64,000 nucleotides of DNA from Ligustrum vulgare (lineage: Eukaryota > Streptophyta > Magnoliopsida > Lamiales > Oleaceae). Shown here piece after piece: positions 23,080 through 34,545 of this stretch (positions are counted from its first letter, which is position 1; every line of letters starts with the position of its first letter). The notes under the pieces are model-generated. The model ran no database searches and was not told the origin of the DNA. It saw only the letters and a list, made by a program, of their open reading frames with translations. The DNA is taken from positions 47,667,466-47,731,465 of the forward strand of contig OY743183.1 in the NCBI GenBank assembly GCA_963555705.1. The letters are read 5' to 3'. The translations under genes were made by a program, and so were the position numbers.

Positions 23080-23760
23080 CTTCAGAATAAAGCAATCCTT
23101 AAGTTGAGATGATCAAATTGCAATATTCTTAAACATTTGGTGGCCAATTATGTAAAATTTTAAGCTTGAAGGACTTAAATTACAATTTTTTTCCAAAATC
23201 TTATTGGCCAATTTAGAGAAATTCCAAACTTTAGGTCCCAATTTGAAAGAAAATCAAACTTTAGAGGTCCAAAATAGTGAATTTGGAAACTTTAAGGACT
23301 TAATTGAAAAATTTTCAAACTTTAGGGACTGAAAATGAAAATTTTCAAACTTTTGGGACCAAAATTTGAAAATTTTCAAACATTAGGGGCTGAATTAGAA
23401 AATTCTCAAACTTTAAAGGACCAAATTAGAGAATTTTCAAGCTTTAGATGCTGATTTTGAAAATTTTCATACTTTAGGGATCAATTTAGAAAATTCCCAA
23501 ACTTTATGGACTTAATTTTTAAAAAAATTCAAACTTTAAGGACCAACTTTGAAAATTTCCAAACTTTAGTGATTGAATTAGAAAATTTTCAAACTTTAAG
23601 GACCAAATTAAAGAATTTCATAACTTTAGGCGTTATATTAGAAAATTTTCAAACCTCAGGGTACTGAATTAGAAAATTCGAAACTTTAAAAGGCTCAACT
23701 TAAAAATTTCATAACTTTAAGGGCCAACTTAAATGGTTTTATAACTTTAGGTTTAAACAT
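23080..23760. repeat. Degenerate array, period about 40 bp
   Basis: Roughly eighteen units of the type AAAATTTTCAAACTTTAGGG plus a variable GACCAAATTxGA linker. Units differ from each other by several bases. It lies in the leader of the minus-strand Copia element. Confidence 0.85.
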
Positions 23761-23795
23761 TTAATCCAAAACAAAAGAGAGGACCGGAGGTGCAA

Positions 23796-24290
23796 TTAAT
23801 CATATTTATACAGAATTGCAAAAGAGGCCCTTCTTATCTTCAAATTTCCAATCGACGCCCCCTGCCCAAAAATCTGATTTGCTACTGCTAGGGTTTTGCA
23901 AAGCCCTAATTGCCGTCGCAGTCTCCACCTGAGACTACAGCGCCACCACCGGTCACCCTCCTTTGCGCCTACCGGCGCGAAGCAGCGTCGCGCGCTGTGC
24001 AACACCTTCTCCCGGCGACCCCCATTGCGATGCAGCGCCATTCCCAACGCTGATCTCCTGCAGTGCCGCACTGGAGTAGCGCCTGCGCGGCGCTACTCCT
24101 CTGTAGCGCCGCACGCAACCAGTGCCGGCCCCTGCTCGCACTCACAGAGCCCGCGCACCACTGTGTGGGCTACGGCTGTGGCTCCTCCAGGCCACCATTA
24201 TTCATCCTCAAAATCAACAACCCAAAACCAGATTCAAGATCAATATACACATGCTCAAAAAATTTCATTCAAATGCATATACAGAAATTA
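23796..24290 (-). other. GC-rich block in the Copia leader, possible captured sequence
   Basis: About 400 bp here are strikingly GC-richer (GCGCCGCAC, CCGGCGCGAAGC and similar) than the rest of the AT-rich element. A minus-strand frame ends with LGLCKTLAVANQIFGQGAS, and plus-strand frames are also open, as expected from GC-rich text. No family is recognised. It may be a captured host gene 5' region or simply a GC-rich leader. Confidence 0.35.
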
Positions 24291-24554
24291 AGTGACGAAG
24301 CTTAAACCATGTGTATATACACTTTCAAAATCCAATATGTATCCATATCTGCAATTCAAACAGTATATACATACAAATTTTCACAACCAAAAATGTCAGC
24401 AAGGTTTTCACAATCCATACCAAATTTCAACAGATTTTATATATACATGATATACACTTTAATCCAATTCTGAATCCGGTAGTAAGCATAATAATTATAA
24501 ATTACTTTATTAGTATGCACGTACACATGTTCTGATAATTCAACTTGATGATTG

Positions 24555-24568
24555 GCTCTGATACCACT
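24555..24568 (-). other. Primer-binding site (initiator-Met tRNA)
   Basis: Minus strand AGTGGTATCAGAGCCA directly follows the end of the 5' LTR at 24569. It matches the complement of the plant tRNA-iMet 3' end. Confidence 0.85.
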
Positions 24569-25025
24569 TGTTAGAAAATTTATTACAGATAATTATTTAT
24601 CTATGATCCAAAATAAATCATCATGCTGAATTATCAAGAATTAAATAACTGAAGCGGAAGCGTACCTTAATCAAACATGATTCATGATGAACGATTCGGC
24701 GGTCGGATCTTCTAAATCGATACGTAGTCCGTATTTTTTCTCTGATGATGAGATGTCAAAAGGAATGAACAATACGTACGATTCAGAGACCATAACATAC
24801 TTTATATACTATATTGCCAGTTAACCTAATCCGGCCCATCATGAATTAGGTAATGACCTGGTATCTACACATAAAAATCCATACATTTAATTAGATGCTT
24901 TAAATCCCGATATATATAAAATCCTTATTAGATCACTTTAAATGGGCTTAACCAAATTTGATGGCATTTTATTCAATACACAATAATTTACATATAAGCC
25001 CACACGATTGATTAAAATCCTTACA
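24569..25025 (-). repeat. 5' LTR of the minus-strand Copia element
   Basis: 457 bp, same length and termini as 18585-19041. In transcription order it starts TGTAAGGATTTTAATC and ends TTTTCTAACA. Confidence 0.92.
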
Positions 25026-26333
25026 TTTGTCAGTTTGATTTTCAATTTGTAATTCGGGAAAATGTTAATTTCTGCAGAGATTAAATATATACAACGTTGG
25101 AGAGGTTCATTTTTGGAAAATATTTTCTTATCAATTCGTCTATATATATTCTTTCCTACGAGTTGACAAAACATATGTTGTTTATACAAATATATATTTC
25201 ATCAGTATCTCGAGAATATCTTACAAATATGATTGAGGACATGACAAAAATCACGTGCTCTATCAATTTGACTAGTGATGTAGATTAAATCTACAACACA
25301 CAACTATATTTCAACAACATGGATTGCACTCTAGAGGATGAGGCGTTTTCTTATTTCATAAGCAACCAAGAAACCCTACATCACGTTATAACGTCTTAAT
25401 TAAAAGCGCAAATGAATAACCTAAAGGGCCAACAATTTCCCAATGGGCTGGGCCTACAAACGAAATAAACAAATAATGAAAAATACTAAAAGAAAACTTC
25501 GATTGCCATTTTGACCCAGTAAACGTTCGCGAATGCCAAAAATCCACCATACATCACAACGCTGTGAGTTCAATGGGGATCGTCGAGACCTTTTCGAAAA
25601 GTACTTATGGACCCAAAACGGACACCGTATGCAAAAGTTATGTCAATTTCTTTGAATAACGATCATTGGAACGTTTCAAGTATACAAAAGCCCGTTTTTC
25701 CGCATTAGAGACACGAACCTCATCAACTAGCTTGGTTTACATTGGTTCAAGTTCATATATTATCGAGGACGTGACAGAAAATGATACATTCGTAAATCAT
25801 ATCAATGAGACAATGCATAGTAGGCTATCGTCCACGCAAACACTGTGGGACTAATTCTATGTTTTTATCATGGAAACTCATGACCTCAATTTCGAGAAAA
25901 GTTCTTCCCTCTGTTTTCACTCATTGACTAACAATGTGACACATGTTCGAGATCATGGTAAATCGTTATGTAATAGAGCAGATATTAGAAAAATACAAAA
26001 TTTGGTCTTTTTCCTTTAAAAAATTGCAAAAAAGGAAAAAGAAAATTGATGCATAAATTTAAAGTTACCATCACAAACCTTTTTCTCTATAGAAGAGAAC
26101 AAAGTGAACAAATTGATCAAAGTATATATTCTTAATTATTGGACGTTTAATTATAATTAATCCTCCTAAGCTGATCTCCTATAAATAGTAAATACACGTA
26201 TATGAGGCTTTTACACCAACATGGTTTTTTTAAATAATTAAATTTATGTTTGCTAAGTTTATTTCTATAGAACCTCTAAATTTAATTTAATTTGGATTCG
26301 TTTGAATAACACGTTTAAAGCTAGTTTTGTTGG
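25026..26333. other. Non-coding, no recognised feature
   Basis: Moderately AT-rich sequence with no long frame. The small frame at 25666-25854 has no recognisable motif. CATCACGTTATAACGTC near 25380 contains a short palindrome. Confidence 0.35.
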
Positions 26334-26900
26334 AATTTTAATTTCAACGTGTTGTTTAAATATTGATTATGAAAGAAAGAATTCATGTAAATGGATTAAT
26401 TTTGGATCTATATCAACATGAAAACAAGTGAAAAAATAAAAGGTGGCGCCTACTGAAAAATCGCGCGATCGCACGGTACAAAAATCGTGCGGTCACACGT
26501 CAAATTTTGACGTGTATTAAATGTTATAACCGAGCGATTGCGCAATGATTGAACCGCGTGATCATACGGTTAAATTTTTTGACCGTTGTGATTTTTGAAT
26601 TTTGGCACATTTTGGCATGTTTGAGCACCTTTTCACTTGTTCTTTGCACCCATTCATGGATGTAACTTCCATGTCTATAAATAGAGGTGTTGATAAAGAG
26701 AAACATAATTCAATAACATATTCATAACAAGTTTTGATCCAAAAATCAAAGAGATTCAACTCAATTTCTCATTTTATTCTTATTCCTCTTCCATGTATTC
26801 TTTGTGCTATATGAATACTTGGTTTGTAGATTTGATTAATCCGTTAAAGTCATTTGCTATCAAACCCTTTAGCATCTCGATCCAGAGGGGGAAAATGTAC
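26334..26900 (+). mobile_element. Possible Copia-type LTR fragment
   Basis: TGTTGGAATTTTAATTTC at 26334 looks like a Copia LTR start. 26430-26590 holds CGCGCGATCGCACGG-type text with several short inverted repeats, and TCTATAAATAGAGGTG at about 26676 is a good TATA box, followed by a leader-like segment. No second LTR, PBS or TSD was found, so the 3' end is open and the call is tentative. Confidence 0.4.
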
Positions 26901-27506
26901 TTTTAAGACTTCACGTGTTTAAGCCTTCCTTTTCATTCCATTTTTTGTATTCTTCTATATCATAATTCTGAAGATTTTAAGTGGATGTTTAAATGTGATT
27001 AGTTTATCTCCAACCTCTCAAGGTGAGTCATTTTATTAACAATCTAAAATTACATTTTGATCGATGGAGTCGAATTATTTTTTGAGAATCTTAAATCATG
27101 ATAATGCCTAAACTCACGAATAGAATATTGGTAAGTGTTTTCTCATTATTTCTGGCATTGGAGAATGGTTCAAAATTCAATACGAAGGAACGTGTCTTTC
27201 CATTAATTAAAATTTTGTTGCCGTCTTTCTCCACAAAGATGACCGTTGATGATGCACCGTATCACTTTCTAAATTATTTAACACTATAAAGAATCTCTTC
27301 ATTATTTATGACTGCATGCGTTATATTATTTTATATAAAAATAAGTGGTTTTGGTAACCAATTTTAAAAAATTACACACACACACACACATATTCAAACT
27401 ACAAACACACACACACACACACTATAAAGAATCTCTTCACTTTCTAAATTATTTAATCTTGCCTATTATTATTACATTAATTAAAGGAGTTTTTGTAACC
27501 AATTTA

Positions 27507-27537
<31 letters not shown>

Positions 27538-27882
27538 CACACATATTCAAACTACAAACAGGTTACTCAACTCAAGCAGTATTTCTCTTTACATGTTTGG
27601 AGGTAACCTAACCCTACAAACTAATGGAATTAGAAAAATGGAAAAGATCTAACAAGGAAAAGCAATCCCAAAATAAGAAAAACATAAGGTTTCATAGATT
27701 CATAAATTCATACATTAGGTCAATCTTTGGAAGAGATAATATGTGAAACTCAAGAATTAACTTCAGCTATATCATATCTCAATCCTTAATTCCTTATACA
27801 ACACAAAAAACATCACATAAAATCATATTACTTCTCAAAACATGCTACGTATCAAGATATAAAAAAGAACTCTAACCTAGTT
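26901..27882. other. Non-coding, with (CA)n tracts
   Basis: No gene recognised. (AC)n microsatellites stand at about 27374-27390, 27404-27421 and 27523-27542, inside two related segments that both contain TATTCAAACTACAAAC. Confidence 0.5.
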
Positions 27883-28420
27883 GCAGCCTCCAAGCAATGA
27901 AGACGGATTGATTTTTGCCGCAATGGTGGATCGTGGTCGTTGACGACAGACAGTGGGTATACGGGATGACTTGATGGTGACTATTTTGGTCGCTTGTTGG
28001 AGCTGGAGACTGCCATTGGACGTTGGGCAACCTCGAGATTCAATCTCGAGTTCAAGACAGGCATGTGGGTGTCATCGTGTCGGACTACAGTCTGTGGAGA
28101 ATGAGCCAGCTTCTGGAGTAGTGGGCAACCTCGAGATTCAATCTCGAGTTCCAGACAGGCATGTGGGTGTCATCGTGTCGGACTACAGTCTGTGGAGAAT
28201 GAGCCAGCTTCTGGAGTAGTGCCGGCTGCAAGCGATGAAGGTGCAGCTGGGGATTGGATTTTGAAAATTAGGGAAAATTGGGAAATGAGGGCTGGTAGGC
28301 TGCTTCTGCGTAATTTTCAAAATCAATTTTTGATTATTATAAAAAAAAGGGGACAAAATTTTACAAGATCTAGTGACCCACCATGCTCCAGTTACATTGT
28401 TGTAAAAAGAGTAGCTTGAG
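27883..28420. repeat. GC-richer segment with a 98-bp tandem duplication
   Basis: GGGCAACCTCGAGATTCAAT occurs at 28025 and 28123. The two 98-bp copies differ at only one or two bases. Frames run through both copies because 98 bp shifts the frame. No protein family is recognised. Confidence 0.75.
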
Positions 28421-28429
28421 TTTACCGCA

Positions 28430-28677
28430 TTAAATTTGGCATCTATTTTTCTTTTCTTCTTTTTGTGGGGAAAATTGCAAATTTAAATGAATAAAAATTA
28501 ATTTTTTTAATTAAAAAAATAGCGGTTTGGTTCGGTTTAAACGACTTTTAAAAATTGAAACCTAAACCAAACCATTTAGAAGCGGTTTAATTTTAAAATG
28601 TTAGCGGGTCCACATGGATCCGAACCAATGGTTTGCTGTTTGATTTACGGTTCGACAATTTTTTTTGCAGTCCTAAG
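28430..28677. mobile_element. Fragment of the GGTTTGGTTC hAT-like family
   Basis: The segment has the same subterminal text as the element at 17578-18427 (AGCGGTTTGGTTCGG, AAACCAAACC, GATTTACGGTT). It ends in a very similar terminus, TTTTGCAGTCCTA at 28677. The left end was not found. Confidence 0.55.
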
Positions 28678-28912
28678 TGTATATAAGACAATAAATGTAT
28701 TAACATCTATCCAGATTGTGCATTCACATTTGGCAGGCAATCATTTTGCATTCACACTGATACACTACACCATGTGTATAGTACACCTTCCCTTATTTAT
28801 GGGTCGTTTCCTCGCAAAAATGGTAAAACAATTCTTTGTTACGTAATTTTATTAAAATAATAATTATGTTTCGTAAAAAATGGTAAAGTTTTTTATTTTA
28901 TTAACATATATA

Positions 28913-29102
28913 GGCCATGTTTGCCCTCATTTAAATTTTTAACACATTTTTCCCTTTCTTCTTTTCAATCACACAATTATCAATAAAATAATAGTAGATA
29001 CAAACTCAAAAAAAATTCACTACATTTTAACCACACATTCTCTTAAAAAATTACTATTCATTTCAAATAAACTATTTTTTAAACAAAACATCAAATAGGG
29101 AC
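28913..29102. mobile_element. Tourist-like MITE (190 bp)
   Basis: The termini GGCCATGTTTG and the complement of CAAATAGGGAC are inverted with a few mismatches, and ATA stands outside both ends. The interior is AT-rich and contains AACCACACATT, which also occurs in the element at 55627-55791. Confidence 0.5.
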
Positions 29103-29803
29103 ATAGACAAAATGCTCATTATATATATTTTATTTAGATTTTTATTAATCTATATTTTTTTAATTTTATTGACATATAATTAAATATGTATTTAATCATA
29201 TTCAATTAAATGCATCGCACTTAAAATTTTTAAAAAATCAGTTATCCAAAGGATCTCTTCCGTTGAATTTCATTTTCGTGCATCGCACAATTTAAGGTTG
29301 ATTTTCATTTCGTGCATCGTCAATATTGTTTAATTTGTTATATTTATTTAATTATAGGAATGAATATATTTAATTTGTTGCAATTACTTTATTTTACGTA
29401 AATTATAATATTTTTAGGGTTATTATTTCTATTCAAGGTAGAAAAAATATTTGGACAAAAATTTTATTTTTATGCAAAAATTACATTATTTAATTTAAGT
29501 TTGAGCAATTATTTAAAATATATTTTTCCTATAACAACTTCTGTCCATCAAACAGGTGTAGACAAACATAAACTGTACAAACAATTTAGATCATGTTTGA
29601 TGCCAATTATTTCAAACCTCATCTTTTAAAACTCATTTTCAGCCACAAATTATATCAATAAAACAAATTTCATGTATGTTAAAAAAAATATAGAAGGGAA
29701 AAAATATGCAGATTTTAGTAATTGGTTCTAAAACGTGAATTTTTTCGGATGACCGACCACTCAAACGTGCGTATAAGCTTTAAAACTCAAATAATATACA
29801 AAT
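29103..29803. other. AT-rich spacer
   Basis: No feature recognised. CGTGCATCGCAC-like strings at about 29277 and 29312 resemble Helitron end hairpins but lack a CTAG terminus. Confidence 0.35.
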
Positions 29804-30011
29804 TGTTATAAATAATGTATATATGTGAATGACATTACCATTATATCCCTGTAAACTTTACAATATTACGATTGTGCCATTGTCCACTCCTATAAATAGG
29901 AGCCTATACTTACCAATTTATTACACCAATTCTTGAAGAGAAATTCTCTCCTCTAAACACTCTCCATTTCTCTCTCTATGTTGTTCTTATGATTTCGATG
30001 ATTTTATAACA
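29804..30011 (+). repeat. 5' LTR of the LOG-carrying element
   Basis: 208 bp, TGTTATAAATAATG to ATTTTATAACA. It contains the TATA box CCTATAAATAGG at about 29890. No difference from the 3' copy was seen by eye. Confidence 0.95.
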
Positions 30012-30026
30012 CGTTATCAGCACGAG
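30012..30026 (+). other. Primer-binding site of the LOG-carrying element
   Basis: CGTTATCAGCACGAG follows the 5' LTR directly. This string occurs at the same place in many plant Copia elements and is attributed to an internal (half-tRNA) initiator-Met primer. Confidence 0.65.
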
Positions 30027-30149
30027 TCTCTAACCAATTGAGTAATAACGGGAGTATGCTCTACAGTTGCATCTAAATGATGAGCCTCTGTATCAGAAAC
30101 CTGATTATTACTAACCAATGTTTCCTTTTCTCTCAAACTGAAAAAGAAT

Positions 30150-31410
30150 GATTCTGGCCGATCCAGATATCCGATCGACGATCGGCCACCGCCATCAGAA
30201 CGGGCTTGTCAAGGAGAAGACTCGCCTAAAATTTGGCGCAGAACCAACGGCTGAAACAAAAGATATCGACCGAAGAAGAAAATCTGAAAAACTGTGCAAA
30301 AACAGATATCTGACCGAAAATTGAAATGCTTATTCCGGACGATTCTGAACTCCGATCGACGATCGGCCAGCGGCATATCAACGGGTTTTTCTAGGAGAAG
30401 ACTCGACTGAAATTTGGCGCAAATCCAACGGTTAAAACGGAAGTTATTGTCCGGAGAAGAAGATGCTGGCGGACTGAAAAATGATGATTCCGGCCAAACG
30501 GTTGATCTTTTGGAAAATCGGAGACCACCGGCATGTTCAGGACGCCGAGGCACATATTATGGTGATGGGTTAATTTTTCCGATCACCGGCGCGTGGCGGC
30601 CGGCGGCGGCAGGCGGCGGCGGCGCGTGGCGGATCCGGCGATGACGAAAGGCAGTTTGTCCGTTTTGATGAATTGGATTTTTCTATGATCTTATTTTTCT
30701 GTTTTGTGCAGTTTTTAAAATATTCCGGCGGTCGAACATGGCGGTTTTCTTAAAAACTGTTTTTGGAGCAATCCTGACGAGATTTTGAACTTCGGACCAA
30801 AAGTAAGTTTGTTCTAAATTAAATTTTAAACCTATTGACGGTTTCAATTTATTCATATGAGCAATATATTAAAATATGGACGATTTTGCCCTTAATAATA
30901 CATACAAGTATAATAATCGTAAATTAACGATTAATATGTGATCAATTGAATTATATTATGCTGCCACCTACATGGTTGGTTTTACCACCTACATGGTTGG
31001 CTTTACCCGGTTTAATTATTTCATTATGTCGATTCCGCCTATATGGCCGGTTTAATTGTTTCATCTCGTTGATATCGTCTATATGGCTGGTTTAATTATT
31101 TCATCACGTTGACACCGCCTATATGGTCGGTATATCAATTGAATACATATAAACACCTCAGTTGTTGGTTAATTCTAACATATTAGAGGGTTGTTGTCAA
31201 CATATATACTTGGTGGTATAACCCCAGTATCGTTATTGTTAATATATATATACAATATTATTGTTATTTGATACTTCATTAAATGATACCAGAAGTTATC
31301 AATACTAAAGTTAGAAAATATTTTATCAAATGATACCAGAAGTTATCATTACCAAAAGGTTGATAAATATTAATAAAATGTTTTATCCAATGGTACCAGA
31401 AGTTACCAAT
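30150..31410 (+). repeat. Leader region with three local repeat families
   Basis: Two units of about 180 bp share CCGATCGACGATCGGCCA (30168 and 30350) and TTTGGCGCA. Four shorter units with CC(A/T)ATATGG(C/T)(C/T)GGTT-type text follow at about 30960-31130. Three units with AATGATACCAGAAGTTATCA follow at about 31280-31410. The small frames here are open on both strands and are not believable genes. Confidence 0.7.
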
Positions 31411-31739
31411 ATCTGAATTTGAATGGGTGGATGAAAATTATTCAACAAGAGAATGTTGATGTATGATAAGATAATATCACATGATAGCACGGATATAGCT
31501 AATGTGAAAATAATCTCATCAGTATTATGAGATGAATGTTAGATGATAAGTGCCTGGAAAAGTTCTTGCACGAGCACTTATATATTCCAGAAGAAGTACA
31601 TATTTACTCCAGAAGAAGTAAAAAATTATCATCTAAACATACTGAAATGATATTATTATTGCTCCTGAAGAAGCATAAACGAGACATACATGCAAAATGC
31701 AAAAGGGGAAAACATTTATGATCCTCAAAATTAGAGATG

Positions 31740-31945
31740 TGTTTCGGGAGTAGCCGTATCCTACCACCTCTGACCTTTTGAGGAAATAAAGAAAAAAGTG
31801 TGTTTCAAGAGTAAGAAATACTCCATACTCTACCACTTTAAATCTTTGAGGTACACAAGATTAATACATTGATAAAATCCTAGAAATTTATGGTGTGTCT
31901 CAAGAGTGAGAATACTCCGTACTCTACCACCACCTATTCTAGAGT
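31740..31945. repeat. Three-copy repeat next to the LOG gene 3' end
   Basis: A unit of the type GTGT(C/T)TCAAGAGT with ATACTCC and TACTCTACCAC occurs three times (about 31740, 31800 and 31895), up to the gene's stop codon. It marks the left limit of the captured segment, because the same style of text belongs to the element. Confidence 0.6.
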
Positions 31946-32599
31946 TCACAAAGATAAATTTACATTAACCGGACTCCATTTTCGCTTGATTCCCCTTCCT
32001 TGCGACCAATCTATCTTTACTCCTGCTGGATCTTGTATTGGAATATATGATTGCAACTTATCCAGCAGTTCCTCGATAGTAGGAGCAGAAATAAGGATTC
32101 TCCTAGAAAATGGAGATATGAATCCCTGTTCCACAGCATAATCAAGAAATGTTAGCAAACCATCAAAGAAATTGTTTACATTTAAAAGCCCTATAGGCTT
32201 AGTATGGAGATCTAGTTGAGCCCATGAAGTAATATTAAAGATTTCTTCTAAAGTACCAAAACCTCCAGGCAGGGCTATGAAGGCATCAGAACCATATAAC
32301 ATGCAAGTTATGCGTTCATGGATAGATAAGGTTTGTACTTCATGCCCTCGTGTTTTGCCTGCAATATCAGCTAAAGGAGTAGGTATAACACCTATCACTC
32401 TTGCTTTCTCTACTAGAGCGGATTGTGAAACACAACCCATCAATCCACTGCTACCTCCTCCATACACGAGAGTGATACCTTTCTCTCCCAATTTCTTTCC
32501 TAAATCCACGGCTGCTTCTAGATACCCAAAACCTTTTCCCACTTTTGATCCACAAAATACACAGATAGTTTTGATCTGTCGAAATTTTGGTCCTTCCAT
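31946..32599 (-). CDS. LOG-family cytokinin riboside 5'-monophosphate phosphoribohydrolase
   Basis: LOG enzymes release active cytokinin bases from cytokinin riboside 5'-monophosphates in the cytosol or nucleus. The 217-residue frame is as long as typical plant LOGs (about 210-220). In order it shows ICVFCGS (12-18), LVYGGGSSGLMG (44-55), a conserved Arg in HER (94-96), the signature PGGFGTLEE (111-119), WAQLDLHTKPIGLLN (126-140) and ISAPT (170-174). PGGxGTxxE and the Arg are the family's active-site residues, so all look present; Phe114 and Ser51 differ from the commonest residues. The stop is TGA. Plant LOG genes usually have several introns and this one has none. It lies antisense inside a young LTR retrotransposon. 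The frame has no stop or shift, so it may be functional; a recent retrocopy not yet decayed is the alternative. It is closer to the divergent LOG-like branch than to the classic LOG1-8 group, judged from memory. Confidence 0.9.
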   Translation of the reverse strand: MEGPKFRQIKTICVFCGSKVGKGFGYLEAAVDLGKKLGEKGITLVYGGGSSGLMGCVSQSALVEKARVIGVIPTPLADIAGKTRGHEVQTLSIHERITCMLYGSDAFIALPGGFGTLEEIFNITSWAQLDLHTKPIGLLNVNNFFDGLLTFLDYAVEQGFISPFSRRILISAPTIEELLDKLQSYIPIQDPAGVKIDWSQGRGIKRKWSPVNVNLSL

Positions 32600-32660
32600 T
32601 TTTGAAAGTAAAGAAGGAAAATGTTATTTTGGGATGCATGAACTATGAAAAATGTTTGGC

Positions 32661-32668
32661 TATTTAAA
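32661..32668 (-). promoter_or_regulatory. Possible TATA box of the LOG gene
   Basis: Minus-strand TTTTAAATAGCC lies about 60 bp upstream of the start codon at 32599, a suitable place for a core promoter with a short leader. It is weak evidence: AT-rich text makes such matches common. Confidence 0.3.
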
Positions 32669-32669
32669 A

Positions 32670-33130
32670 CCGAAAAACTTCACTATTTACTGGTCGTTTT
32701 TCGAAAAAGTGAAGATTTACTTTTGACAAAATCATCCTACTCACCTTTCGGTGATTTATTTTCTAGCCTTTATAAAAACTCGAGAAAGGAAACAGGAAAA
32801 TATTTTAAATGTGTATCAAAAGATTTATTTCAATCTTTCAACTCAAACTCGGTAAATTCTTTTCAAAACATTTACCGGAAGATTAGAATAATATTTGCGA
32901 ATATTTGATAATATAACATCCAATTTTTTATGGATCTAGCCTTCTTCCCAAATCATCTATTTAAATGCATTATTCAACGCGTAAAAGAGCGATGGCTCCG
33001 CGTGTCAGTGATTCCATTAAGAAATAATGGAATAAATTATTGAAAAGGTGGGAACAATGAGATAATGCGTCGTTACCTTTTTCGATATAAGGGAAGATTT
33101 GGCGACAAGATTGAGATCATGAGATATTTC
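32670..33130 (-). promoter_or_regulatory. Putative captured upstream region of the LOG gene
   Basis: Between the gene and the next element-type repeats (from about 33150) lie some 460 bases unlike the rest of the element, with no repeats and no frame. If the gene was taken as genomic DNA this would be its promoter. If it was retro-copied, this would be unrelated. No poly-A trace is seen downstream of the gene. Confidence 0.3.
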
Positions 33131-33219
33131 CTTGGATATTGTACTCGATTCTTCGGTATACTAAAAGTAATAAAGGTAAACTGATTTGAAATATACAGAA
33201 ATACTTACTGATGAAATGA

Positions 33220-33440
33220 ATACTGTATTGAACCAGAAGTTCATACATATGTACAAGTGAAATATCTTGCTGAACCAGAAGTTCATACGTACAAGTGAAA
33301 TATGTATATAGTATGGACCAGAAGCTCATAAATGAAATATACATTGTATTGAACCAGAAATTTAGCTATATTGTATTGAATTAAATATTCATACATAGAA
33401 ATGAAATAAAACCGTATTGAACCAGAAGTTCTATAATAAA
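33220..33440 (+). repeat. ACCAGAAGTTCAT tandem repeats
   Basis: Degenerate units containing GAACCAGAAGTTCATA recur about five times. The core CCAGAAGT also occurs in the arrays at 31280-31410 and 34546-35035, so the element has spread one short motif. Confidence 0.7.
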
Positions 33441-33589
33441 CGGTTAGATTATCAAAAGTTTCAAATTATTTTCTATGAGAAATTGTTTATCATACAACAA
33501 TATTCTATGTCAAACAGGGATTAGCTCAAGAAGCTTTATGATTTGTAAAAGTACGATATATATACAATCCACCAAAGCGCACTGAGATA

Positions 33590-33960
33590 TATGATTGAAA
33601 TTACATCCCTAAAGGGACGACATGTGCGGCATTTTAGCCGATTGATAATGTTTGAGAACATTAGGGGGAAAACAGCCTGAAGCGTAATTATGCCCGAAGC
33701 ATAATGACTATCGATTCCAAAATAAATATCTCTTGAATGATTAAGATGATCCCTTTGAAGCTAAATACTCATGGTGAGTAAAAGGGACATAATTAAATGT
33801 AAGAGATTCAGGTACCTGATGATAGAACATATAAAGAGATCTCTCTATATTATATTGAGATGGAATCGATAAATAAGTCGACTACATACCCTCTTATGAA
33901 AATGAGGTTGATGAAATTATAATACTTTGGCCAAGTATATAACCCCAATGTAGGGATTAT
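33590..33960 (+). pseudogene. Decayed Copia pol segment
   Basis: Text between 33650 and 33900 resembles the stretch between integrase and reverse transcriptase in plant Copia elements: GAGAACATTAGGGGG, and a piece reading KEISLYYIEME. Every frame has stops. It supports the Copia assignment and shows the element cannot encode its own pol. Confidence 0.45.
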
Positions 33961-34545
33961 TGTTCAAGGACCTGAAGTCCAAATGATTATTGTTCAAGGA
34001 CTTGAAGTCCAAATGCTTAAATGTGTAAAGCCAGTAATTATATGTACAAATGAAAAATATTTCACAGTCGTAAAAGACGACTCGTTGCGCGCAAGATTTT
34101 TCATAGAACTGGCATGACATATGGTGGATAGACTATAGTCTAAATCACTAGCTTGAGCTCTTTGATATACCAATGAGTGAGATCAAAATGTATGATTCTC
34201 ATCTCGGTACTTTGGGAGTGTTCTTTGATGTACCAGTTGATCGCGGTACGTTGGGATTTCAAGTAAAATGATTGTAGATTATACGTCGAAATTGATATCT
34301 ATTTCAATGATTGATTATGCTCCTGCAAATTAGAAATTGCAGTTTATAAAGTGCGAGAACATACATGTATAAATCATTGAAAGGTTCAATATGCCCAGAT
34401 TAGTATCACTATAGAATGATACAAATGACTCCATGATATAATATGTTGAAAGTGAAATTGAAGTGTACTATTATTATATTTGAATATTTGGGCATGCAAT
34501 TGATTTTCAATATGCAAAATTATATTATCCACCGGAAAATGAATA

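Larger units (their letters stand above)
18585..25025 (-). mobile_element. Decayed Ty1/Copia retrotransposon, minus orientation (6.4 kb)
   Basis: Two 457-bp LTRs (18585-19041 and 24569-25025) bound the element. TTTGT stands outside both ends (18580-18584 and 25026-25030), a perfect 5-bp target duplication. The primer-binding site is at 24555-24568 and the PPT at 19042-19055, both in minus orientation. Inside, in minus order, are a long leader with a GC-rich block and a repeat array, gag, and a pol lacking protease and most of integrase. LTRs differ at roughly 17 positions by eye (near 4%). A solo LTR of the same family lies at 50266-50718. Confidence 0.92.

Noticed and set aside
23796..24305. 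Frames of 91-131 aa on both strands
   Set aside because: The GC-rich block opens several overlapping frames. No domain is recognised, so I list the block but no gene.
24555..24568. tRNA-Met-like string as a tRNA gene
   Set aside because: Only the 3' end complement is present, directly next to an LTR. It is a primer-binding site. The same applies to 2053-2065 and 53199-53212.
30209..30644. Opposite-strand frames of 114 and 76 aa
   Set aside because: They lie in a tandemly repeated leader of the LOG-carrying element. They have no motif, and both strands are open only because of composition.
32277..32648. 123-aa plus-strand frame
   Set aside because: It is the antisense shadow of the LOG gene.
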